Shown: positions 1 to 6,065 of the stretch, in pieces | How positions within the stretch are numbered: the first letter of the stretch is position 1 | Layout of the letters: each line of letters starts with the position of its first letter | Assembly: GCA_900550005.1 (NCBI GenBank) | Contig: URQL01000086.1 | Span: 1 to 7,007 of the forward strand | Length of the DNA: 7,007 nt | Origin: an uncultured Erysipelotrichaceae bacterium | GTDB lineage: Bacteria > Bacillota_I > Bacilli_A > Erysipelotrichales > Coprobacillaceae | Direction: 5' to 3' | Translations under genes and position numbers: made by a program | The notes under the pieces: generated by a model | Database searches by the model: none | What the model saw: only the letters and a program-made list of their open reading frames with translations | Told to the model about the DNA's origin: nothing

Positions 1-378
1 TCTAGTTTTATTTATCACGCTAAAAGAATTAATAGTATTCAATTTATAATGAATGGAGGAAATAAAATGGCTGATTTGTTTTATGCAACTAAAGATGGTA
101 AAGAATTAAGAAATAAATTATCTCAAATAAAAGGAGATACTAATATTGATGAGAGTATGAGAGGAACTTTTTATCAATTAACCAATGCATTAAAGGTTAA
201 TAATTTAGTACAATTTATGGATATTTGTATTCGATTGTATACTATGGCATCATTACCAATATCAACAAGCTTGCCAAAGGTACTTCAAAGTGAAAATGGA
301 CAAGACATAGCATATTCATTTTTATTAGGGTTGAAAGGTGCTTTTTATGAATCAAATGATAACAAGGAGGAACAATAA
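1..378 (+). CDS. cas8: Cas8 large subunit of type I-B Cascade (Cst1-type), 3' end only
   Basis: This reading frame is open from base 1 to a TAA at 376-378, giving the last 125 codons of a gene whose start lies left of the window. Its place directly before cas7-cas5-cas3 is where the Cascade large subunit sits in subtype I-B. The visible tail looks like the C-terminal end of Cst1-type Cas8: a predicted helical stretch (RGTFYQLTNALKVNN, then FMDICIRLYTMASLPIS) followed by IAYSFLLGLKGAF near the end. In the family, Cas8 recognises the PAM and starts R-loop formation, and its C-terminal part acts as, or supplies, the small subunit. Assignment to Cst1 rather than another Cas8 family rests mainly on the Cst2-type cas7 next door, because the N-terminal part is missing. 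The cas7 ribosome binding site lies inside its final codons. Confidence 0.8.
   Translation, partial: SSFIYHAKRINSIQFIMNGGNKMADLFYATKDGKELRNKLSQIKGDTNIDESMRGTFYQLTNALKVNNLVQFMDICIRLYTMASLPISTSLPKVLQSENGQDIAYSFLLGLKGAFYESNDNKEEQ
55..60 (+). promoter_or_regulatory. Internal Shine-Dalgarno site inside cas8
   Basis: GGAGGA ends 6 nt before the in-frame ATG at 67. In the cas8 frame these bases encode part of a Gly-Gly-Asn-Lys stretch. The site is at least as strong as those of the full cas genes here and far stronger than those of cas5 and cas3. This is the key evidence for an internal small-subunit start. Confidence 0.65.
67..378 (+). CDS. cas11: Probable Cas11 small subunit translated from an internal start in cas8
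   Basis: Within the cas8 frame, an ATG at 67-69 (protein begins MADLFYATKDGKEL) is preceded by GGAGGA at 55-60, an ideal Shine-Dalgarno at normal spacing. This would give a separate 103-residue protein that shares the cas8 stop. A nearby in-frame ATG at 49 has no such site in front of it, so 67 is the better start. The product is short and rich in predicted helix, as Cas11 small subunits are. Independent internal translation of Cas11 from the large-subunit gene is established for some type I-B, I-C and I-D systems. There, several Cas11 copies line the Cascade belly and stabilise the non-target strand. The site and the open frame are seen directly; the function is inferred. The alternative is that the site is fortuitous and only full-length Cas8 is made. 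Confidence 0.62.
   Translation: MADLFYATKDGKELRNKLSQIKGDTNIDESMRGTFYQLTNALKVNNLVQFMDICIRLYTMASLPISTSLPKVLQSENGQDIAYSFLLGLKGAFYESNDNKEEQ
366..370 (+). promoter_or_regulatory. Shine-Dalgarno site that sets the cas7 start
   Basis: GGAGG (within AAGGAGG at 364-370) lies 9 nt before the ATG at 380. The cas7 frame is open further upstream with an ATG at 338, but that one has no comparable site and would overlap cas8 by 41 nt. The site therefore decides the start at 380. It is embedded in the last codons of cas8. Confidence 0.8.
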
Positions 379-379
379 A

Positions 380-1231
380 ATGGAAAGAAAAGGATTAACA
401 TTATCAATGATTTTTGCTGCAGAAAGTGCAAACTATGGTGAAGGAATTGGGAACTTAGCTACTTTGAAAAAATATTCAAGAGGCGATCAAAATCAATATA
501 CTTATATTTCTAGACAAGCTATTCGCTATAATATTATTCAACAATTAGGTTGGGATAATACACCTGTAAGTAATGAATCAGGAGTTGTACAATTTGCACC
601 TGATGCAAATATAATCGATTATCCTGAACTAGATCTATTTGGCTATATGAAAACATCAACTGGAGGATCAACAACACGTTCAGCAGTTGTAAGATTAAGT
701 AATGCAACTTCTTTAGAAAGTTTTAATTCAGATTTAGATTTTTTAACAAATATGGGACTTGCTAAAAGAAAAAACTACGCTAATGCCATTGCTCAATCTG
801 AAATACATAGATCTTATTATGCATATACAATAACAATTGATTTGGATAAAGTAGGAATTGATGGTGATGATTGTATAGAAAATGAAGAAAAAGCTCAAAG
901 AGTAGAACAATTATTACATACAGTTGAATTTTTGTATCGTGATATTCGAGGAAGAAGAGAAAATTTGTCACCTTTATTTGTAGTGGGTGGTGTATTTAAA
1001 AGAAAAAATCCATATTTTTCTAATGCGTTAGTTGTTAAAAATAATAAAGTTGAAGTTGCTCCAATAGAAAGTATTCTTAAATCAATGGGGGATGATCAAG
1101 AAAATGTTAGAATTGGTGTGATTAAAGGTATTTTTGATAATGAAAAAGAATTAGAATCTTCTTTAAATGTAACAACAGTTGGTGAAACTTTTGAGTCAAT
1201 TATTCAAGATATGAAGAAAATGTATGAATAA
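380..1231 (+). CDS. cas7: Cas7, Cascade backbone subunit (Cst2/DevR family)
   Basis: Cas7 is the backbone protein of Cascade: several copies polymerise along the crRNA spacer and hold it for pairing with target DNA. The 283-residue product has the usual length and recognisable Cst2/DevR features. These are the N-terminal strand GLTLSMIFAAESANYGEG (residues 5-22), SRQAIRYNII (44-53), DLFGYM (85-90), the stretch RSAVVRLSNATSL (100-112) and EIHRSYYAYTITIDLDKVG (141-159). The N-terminal strand and the SRQAIR segment belong to the RRM-like core, and the middle insertions normally form the thumb. The start at 380 is 1 nt after the cas8 stop with a strong ribosome binding site. The end overlaps cas5 by 8 nt, suggesting translational coupling. 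No key region is missing. Cst2-type Cas7 also occurs in type I-A relatives, but the fused Cas3 here favours I-B. Confidence 0.93.
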   Translation: MERKGLTLSMIFAAESANYGEGIGNLATLKKYSRGDQNQYTYISRQAIRYNIIQQLGWDNTPVSNESGVVQFAPDANIIDYPELDLFGYMKTSTGGSTTRSAVVRLSNATSLESFNSDLDFLTNMGLAKRKNYANAIAQSEIHRSYYAYTITIDLDKVGIDGDDCIENEEKAQRVEQLLHTVEFLYRDIRGRRENLSPLFVVGGVFKRKNPYFSNALVVKNNKVEVAPIESILKSMGDDQENVRIGVIKGIFDNEKELESSLNVTTVGETFESIIQDMKKMYE

Positions 1232-1970
1232 AGCAATACGTATTATTTGCAAGCAAGAGCTTGTTAATTTCAAAAAGCCAACGTCGTTGTTAATAAAAGA
1301 AACATATCCTTTACCCCCTTATTCAAGTGTTTTAGGTATGATTCATAAAGCCTGTGGGTTTACAACCTTTCATGATATGAAGATCAGTATTCAAGGTAAA
1401 AGTGGATCACATATTTCTGATATGTATACACGTTATGCATTTAATCAAAATACAAAATATGAAGCAGGTAGACATAATATTTGGTTTGAGTATGAAAATC
1501 AAAAAATTGGTATTACTAAAGGTATAGGATATACAGAATTGATTTGTGAATTAGAAACAGTGATTCATATTATTCCTACTGAAGAAGATTTTGATACTGT
1601 GTTTCAAAGCTTAAAATATCCCAATGACTATCTATCTTTAGGTAGACATGAGGACTTATTAAATATTGTTGATATTAAAATCGTCAATATAGAAGAAACA
1701 GAAATAGGTGATGATTGTTTTGGATATGATTTATATGTACCAATGAAACAATTAGAGAATATTTTAGAACACGAATATGGTGAAGAATATAAGGAATTTT
1801 TACCAATAGGTACTCAATATACATTGCCAAAAAAATATGAAATAACTAAAAAAGGAAAAAGAATTTGGAAAGAAAAAGTTAATGTAAAATATCTATCAGA
1901 TCATAGAATTGCGGGCTTTGAAACATCAATCTTGTGTGATGAAAATGGCTATTTGGTATTTTTAGCCTAA
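1224..1970 (+). CDS. cas5: Cas5, Cascade subunit capping the crRNA 5' handle
   Basis: Cas5 binds the 5' handle of the crRNA and joins Cas8 to the Cas7 filament. The 248-residue product has the diagnostic Cas5 N-terminus, in which an Ala/Asn-Phe-Lys-like strand (VNFKKP, residues 14-19) is followed by the glycine-containing motif YPLPPYSSVLGMIHKACG (28-45). Further on is YLSLGRHEDLLNI (136-148), another common Cas5 signature. The family match is to the Cas5t/Cas5b group. The ATG lies inside the end of cas7 (ATGAATAA arrangement, 8-nt overlap), and the only upstream purine run is a weak AAGAAAA. It is probably translated by coupling to cas7. Cas5 proteins of subtype I-C process crRNA, but in a I-B setting that job belongs to Cas6, so a structural role is inferred here. 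Confidence 0.92.
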   Translation: MNKAIRIICKQELVNFKKPTSLLIKETYPLPPYSSVLGMIHKACGFTTFHDMKISIQGKSGSHISDMYTRYAFNQNTKYEAGRHNIWFEYENQKIGITKGIGYTELICELETVIHIIPTEEDFDTVFQSLKYPNDYLSLGRHEDLLNIVDIKIVNIEETEIGDDCFGYDLYVPMKQLENILEHEYGEEYKEFLPIGTQYTLPKKYEITKKGKRIWKEKVNVKYLSDHRIAGFETSILCDENGYLVFLA

Positions 1971-1975
1971 AATTT

Positions 1976-4129
1976 GTGAATATTATGTTTTATGCTAAAT
2001 CAAATCCACCTATCTCATTAGAACAACATACACAAGATGTTGTAGAAAAAGCCAAAGAATTATTAGTGATCAACGATAAATATTATTCAAATTCGGAAAA
2101 AAATATGATTCTTTTAAGCTGTAGGTATCATGATTTAGGTAAAGTAAATTCAGTATTTCAAGCAAAATTAAATCATCAATCTTTGACAGAACAACAAATA
2201 CCACATGGATATTTAGCCCCATTACTTTTTGATTGGAAAGATTATAAAGCTGATTTAAGTTCAAGTGATTTTTGTATTGTTATCAATGCGATTTATTATC
2301 ATCATATTCGAGATCATTTTACAAAACAAAAAATTATAGATTTTTCTAAAAAATATCTTCAAGATAATGCAAATCAGTATTTGCAAAAAGAGGTAAATTT
2401 AAAGATAAAAAATTTAGAAAATATTTATGGATTAAATGGTAAAATGATGAAGGAAGATAAATGGGTAAAGTTTGCAATAATAAAAGGTGTATTAAATCGT
2501 TGCGATTGGGCTGCAAGTGGAAAATTTTTAGTAGAAGAAGTAGCCAAAAGTTCTTTAAAAGAAGGAATTACTAGTTCTTTAAAAATGAAAAATAATGGAC
2601 AAAATCCATTGCGCCCTTTACAAGAATATATGGTCAAACAATCCAATTCTAATATAATTGTTATTGCGAGTACAGGGAGCGGAAAAACAGAAGGAGCTTT
2701 ATTGTGGCTTGATGATGATAAAGGCTTCTTTACTCTACCCATGAAAGTATCAGCAAATAGTATTTATGAACGTGTTAAACAAAATTATTTAAAAGAAGTT
2801 GCTGTGTTACATAGTGATGCTTTTGCTTACTATGAAAGTAATAATGGTGAATTAGATGATGAATTTTTAAATTATCAATCAGCTAAAAATCTTGCATATC
2901 CTTTAACAATTTGTACTGTTGATCAAATATTTAAGTTTGCTTATAAAGCCTTAGGTACAGAACATTTCCTTGCAACTTTACGTTATAGTAAAGTGATTAT
3001 TGACGAATTACAATCTTATGATCCTAAAGTTTTGGCAACCATTATATATGGGTTACAGTTAATTAACCTTGCAGGAGGAAAATTTGCAATTATTACAGCT
3101 ACTTTACCACCTTTTATTTTGAATGATTTGAAGAATTGTAATTACCAATATGAATGTTTTAAACATTCTATTGTTGATCGTCATAAAATTAAAATTGTTA
3201 ATAAAGATATGAAAGAAGATCTAGATTTTATTATTGAACAGGCAAAAACTAAAAAAGTACTTATTATTTGTAATACTGTTGCTAGTGCCCAAGAACTTTA
3301 TAAATTGTTAGGTCAATATTGTGCTAATCTATATTTATTACATTCTCGATATTTGAAAAAGGATCGGTCATTACTAGAAAAAAAGGTTATTGAATTTTCT
3401 AATGGTAGTGAAAATGGCATATGTATTTCTACACAAATTGTAGAAGCAAGTTTAGATATTGATTTTGATATCTTATTTACTCAATTGTCAACTATTGACA
3501 GCCTGATTCAAAGAATGGGACGTGTTTATCGTAATAGAAGAAATGAAAGTTGCAATACAAACGTGTATATTTATACTGCTAAATATGGTATTGGTAGTGT
3601 GTATGATAGAGAATTAGTTGATAGGACTTTATCAAAATTATATAAATATGATGATATGATTTTTGATGAAGATAAGAAATTAGAATGTATTAATCAAGTC
3701 TATAATTTAGTGGAAATTAAAGGAACAAAATATTATAAAACATATCAAGAGAAATTAAATATTTTACATGGTACAAAAGCATTGTCACAAAATATTGCAG
3801 AAGTAAATGAAAAGTTTAGAGAAATTAGTAATATTCAACTATTACCTGATTGTATTTTTAATGAAAACCAAGATAAAATTAAACAATTAGTTGATCAAAT
3901 AAAAGAAAACAAACAATATTCGTTATTAAAGGAATTAGAAAATTATTGTATCAGTTATAATGCACAAATTTTATATAGTAATAAAGGGAAACTTGTAGAT
4001 AAAGAGGAATTTGTTCCGGGTACAGCGATACATTTAACACAATCGTCATATGATTTTAATGAAATCACATTATCCGGAGTGGGTTTAGTAATTGATGAAG
4101 TAGATGATGATGAAAATCAAATATTGTGA
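1976..4129 (+). CDS. cas3: Cas3, HD nuclease fused to superfamily 2 helicase
   Basis: Cas3 is recruited to Cascade R-loops, nicks the displaced strand and degrades target DNA while unwinding it with ATP. The 717-residue product has both parts. The N-terminal HD nuclease shows His18, the HD pair His52-Asp53 in YHDLGK, His77, His109-His110 and Asp177 in RCDWAASG. The helicase shows Walker A STGSGKT (232-238), DELQ in the DEAD-box position (343-346), TAT (374-376), EASLDIDFD (490-498) and the arginine-finger motif QRMGRVYR (512-519). Both active sites look intact. The start is uncertain: GTG at 1976, 5 nt after the cas5 stop, or ATG at 1985 (three residues shorter). Neither has a good ribosome binding site, so expression may depend on coupling to cas5. 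Fusion of HD and helicase in one chain argues against subtype I-A. Confidence 0.96.
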   Translation: MNIMFYAKSNPPISLEQHTQDVVEKAKELLVINDKYYSNSEKNMILLSCRYHDLGKVNSVFQAKLNHQSLTEQQIPHGYLAPLLFDWKDYKADLSSSDFCIVINAIYYHHIRDHFTKQKIIDFSKKYLQDNANQYLQKEVNLKIKNLENIYGLNGKMMKEDKWVKFAIIKGVLNRCDWAASGKFLVEEVAKSSLKEGITSSLKMKNNGQNPLRPLQEYMVKQSNSNIIVIASTGSGKTEGALLWLDDDKGFFTLPMKVSANSIYERVKQNYLKEVAVLHSDAFAYYESNNGELDDEFLNYQSAKNLAYPLTICTVDQIFKFAYKALGTEHFLATLRYSKVIIDELQSYDPKVLATIIYGLQLINLAGGKFAIITATLPPFILNDLKNCNYQYECFKHSIVDRHKIKIVNKDMKEDLDFIIEQAKTKKVLIICNTVASAQELYKLLGQYCANLYLLHSRYLKKDRSLLEKKVIEFSNGSENGICISTQIVEASLDIDFDILFTQLSTIDSLIQRMGRVYRNRRNESCNTNVYIYTAKYGIGSVYDRELVDRTLSKLYKYDDMIFDEDKKLECINQVYNLVEIKGTKYYKTYQEKLNILHGTKALSQNIAEVNEKFREISNIQLLPDCIFNENQDKIKQLVDQIKENKQYSLLKELENYCISYNAQILYSNKGKLVDKEEFVPGTAIHLTQSSYDFNEITLSGVGLVIDEVDDDENQIL

Positions 4130-4140
4130 GGTGACATGCT

Positions 4141-4626
4141 TTGAAAGAAATATCAGGAACATTATTTGCATATAGTTATTTATGTCATAGAAAATTATGG
4201 TATTATTCAAAAGATATTGTTATGGAACAAGAAAGTGAATTAGTACAAATAGGGAAGTTAATTGATGAAAACAGTTATAAACGAGATAAGAAGCATATTT
4301 ATTTAGATGATCTTGTATGTATTGATATTGTTAGAAATAATGTAATTTGTGAAGTTAAAAAAAGTTCATCTCAATTACAAATGGCAAAGCAACAATTAAA
4401 GTATTATCTTTATTTGTTAAATGTAAAAGGTATCAAAGTAACAGGTGAACTACTCGTACCTAAAGAAAACAAAAAAGAAATTGTTGAATTAACTAAAGAA
4501 GACATCATTGTTATTGAAAATCAATTACAGTTAATTAAGGATATATGTAATGTTAATCAACCACCATTAGTAAGTAAGCAAAAAGCATGTAAGAATTGTG
4601 CATATTATGAATTATGCTATATTTAG
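4141..4626 (+). CDS. cas4: Cas4, Fe-S RecB-like nuclease of the adaptation module
   Basis: Cas4 trims prespacers and helps select those next to a correct PAM, working with Cas1-Cas2. The 161-residue product begins with the classic Cas4 N-terminus ISGTLFAYSYLCHRKLWYYS (residues 4-23). Cys15 together with Cys150, Cys153 and Cys159 near the C-terminus should bind the iron-sulfur cluster. The PD-(D/E)XK nuclease core is visible as Asp62 in CIDIV and Glu71-Val-Lys73 in EVKKS, followed by the QXXXY-like helix around QQLKYYLYLL (84-93). The start is a TTG at 4141 with GAGGTG at 4128-4133 in front, 11 nt after cas3. The nearby ATG at 4136 runs straight into a TGA and is excluded. All catalytic positions appear present. 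Confidence 0.94.
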   Translation: MKEISGTLFAYSYLCHRKLWYYSKDIVMEQESELVQIGKLIDENSYKRDKKHIYLDDLVCIDIVRNNVICEVKKSSSQLQMAKQQLKYYLYLLNVKGIKVTGELLVPKENKKEIVELTKEDIIVIENQLQLIKDICNVNQPPLVSKQKACKNCAYYELCYI

Positions 4627-4635
4627 GTATGAATT

Positions 4636-5628
4636 ATGGAACAGTCTTATTATATTTTTACTAGTGGTGAGTTACATAAAAAAGATAACTCTTTAGTTTT
4701 GGTAACAGAAAATCAAAAGAAATATATACCTATTGAAAGGGTATATGATCTTTATGTATTTAGTAATCTTACAATGAATTCTACATTATTATCATTTCTT
4801 TCACAAAAGAAGATAGCAGTACATTTTTATAACTATTATGACTTTTATATCGGTTCTTATTATCCAAAAGAAACTTTGGTATCAGGGAGATTATTAATTA
4901 AACAAGTTGAACATTATCAAGATTACGAAAAACGTCTTTTTATTGCACAACAGTTTATTGAAGCAGCAAGTTATAATATTTTAAGAAATTTAAAATATTA
5001 TAATAATCGTGATAAAAATTTATCTCAATACATTAATGCAATTACAGAATTAAGAAAACAAATTTATGGAACGAAAACAATACAAGAATTGATGGGAATA
5101 GAAGGTAATATTCGAAAGACATATTATGATTGTTGGCCTATTATTATTAACCAAGAAATTGATTTTGAAAAACGTATTAAAAGACCTCCAACTGATTTGG
5201 TTAATACTCTGATATCTTATATGAATACAGTTATTTATACTAAAACATTGTCTGAAATTTATAAAACTCAATTAAATCCAACAATAAGTTACTTACATGA
5301 ACCTTCTGATAAACGCTTTTCACTTTGTTTAGATGTATCTGAAGTATTTAAACCTTTAATAGTTGATCGTACAATATTTTCTTTATTAAATAAGAAAATA
5401 ATTACAGAAGAAGACTTTTATGAAGATGATTTAAATTATTACCGGATGAAAGAAAGTACTATTAAAGTCGTAACAAAAGCTTTGGAAGATACGTTATCAA
5501 GAACGATAAAACATAAAGACCTTAATAGAGATGTATCTTATAAACATTTAATACGATTAGAATTGTATAAATTGATTAAACATTTAATAGAAGAAAAAGT
5601 TTATGAAGGATTTAAAATATGGTGGTAA
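4636..5628 (+). CDS. cas1: Cas1, CRISPR integrase
   Basis: Cas1 is the metal-dependent integrase that, as a complex with Cas2, inserts new spacers at the leader end of the array. The 330-residue product has a typical type I-B length and a complete active site: Glu156 in MGIEGNIRKTYY (153-164), His221 in SYLHEP, and Glu236 in LDVSEVFKPLIVDR (232-245). The N-terminal beta domain (about residues 1-75) precedes the helical catalytic domain. It starts at an ATG 9 nt after the cas4 stop, with AGG at 4625-4627 as a modest ribosome binding site overlapping that stop. Its end (Trp-Trp-stop) overlaps the cas2 ribosome binding site. The cas4-cas1-cas2 order is the usual I-B adaptation module. Confidence 0.97.
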   Translation: MEQSYYIFTSGELHKKDNSLVLVTENQKKYIPIERVYDLYVFSNLTMNSTLLSFLSQKKIAVHFYNYYDFYIGSYYPKETLVSGRLLIKQVEHYQDYEKRLFIAQQFIEAASYNILRNLKYYNNRDKNLSQYINAITELRKQIYGTKTIQELMGIEGNIRKTYYDCWPIIINQEIDFEKRIKRPPTDLVNTLISYMNTVIYTKTLSEIYKTQLNPTISYLHEPSDKRFSLCLDVSEVFKPLIVDRTIFSLLNKKIITEEDFYEDDLNYYRMKESTIKVVTKALEDTLSRTIKHKDLNRDVSYKHLIRLELYKLIKHLIEEKVYEGFKIWW

Positions 5629-5629
5629 T

Positions 5630-5908
5630 ATGTATTTAATTTTACTTTATGATATCAGAAAAGAAGGAAATTACGCTAAAAGACAAAGGAGAACTTTTAA
5701 TACTTGTAAAAAATATTTAAATCATATTCAAAATTCAGTGTTTGAAGGACAACTCGACCGTTCTCAGTATATGGAATTAAGCTTAGCTTTAAAAGGCATT
5801 CTTAATAAAGATTTGGATTCTTGTATTGTATTTTCATCACGAAATAATGTATGGATGCAAAAAGAATTTATTACCAAACCGTTAGAAGAAGATGATCAAT
5901 TTATTTGA
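5630..5908 (+). CDS. cas2: Cas2, dimeric core of the spacer integration complex
   Basis: Cas2 forms the central dimer that bridges two Cas1 dimers and measures the prespacer. The 92-residue product has the ferredoxin-like first strand MYLILLYDI with the conserved Asp8, and the second conserved block NSVFEGQLDRSQYMEL (residues 35-50). I chose the ATG at 5630 because it puts the family's usual N-terminus first and has GGTGG at 5621-5625 just upstream. An in-frame ATG at 5603 would add nine atypical residues and overlap cas1 by 26 nt. The gene begins 1 nt after the cas1 stop and is the last gene before the leader. Confidence 0.95.
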   Translation: MYLILLYDIRKEGNYAKRQRRTFNTCKKYLNHIQNSVFEGQLDRSQYMELSLALKGILNKDLDSCIVFSSRNNVWMQKEFITKPLEEDDQFI

Positions 5909-6065
5909 TATGTCTATCGTCATTGTGTAATTTTACTAGGGGTACGACATACTGATATTGCTTTTTTGACAAATATTATTTTTATAATTCATGAATAGTT
6001 TCTTTTCTGATTAAGTTATGTTATTATTATTTCTGTAATCTTATTATTTTGACCCTATTTTACGG
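5909..6065 (+). promoter_or_regulatory. CRISPR leader
   Basis: The 157 nt between the cas2 stop and repeat 1 contain no credible gene. They are AT-rich with T-rich runs on the + strand, as leaders are. Leaders carry the array promoter and the sequence that directs Cas1-Cas2 to the first repeat. Visible elements are a TATGTC/GACATA inverted repeat (5909-5914 and 5946-5951), a perfect TATAAT at 5983-5988, a partial copy of the CRISPR repeat at 6034-6049, and a short ACCC/GGGT inverted repeat spanning the junction with repeat 1. No GC-rich stem followed by a U-tract is seen, so cas transcription may run into the array. The role as leader follows from position and from the + strand orientation of the repeats. 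Confidence 0.85.
5958..5988 (+). promoter_or_regulatory. Weak candidate promoter for the CRISPR array
   Basis: A consensus -10 element TATAAT lies at 5983-5988. The best -35 partner is TTGCTT at 5958-5963, with a long 19-nt spacer. Transcription would begin near 5995 and give about 70 nt of leader RNA before repeat 1. The match is modest and TATAAT-like hexamers are common in DNA this AT-rich, so the assignment is tentative. Confidence 0.28.

Noticed and set aside
45..50. TATAAT hexamer just before the internal cas8 start, possible promoter for a separate cas11 transcript
   Set aside because: The bases 17 nt upstream (22-27, AAAAGA) bear no resemblance to a -35 element, and the DNA is so AT-rich that this hexamer is expected often.
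2070..2742. Minus-strand open frames inside cas3, and similar ones inside cas7 and cas1
   Set aside because: They are short, lie wholly within strongly supported genes, have no recognisable motif and no ribosome binding site.
5966..5988. TTGACA (5966-5971) paired with TATAAT (5983-5988) as the array promoter
   Set aside because: Both hexamers are perfect, but only 11 nt separate them, too short for the usual 16-18 nt spacing. No good -10 lies at the right distance from TTGACA either.
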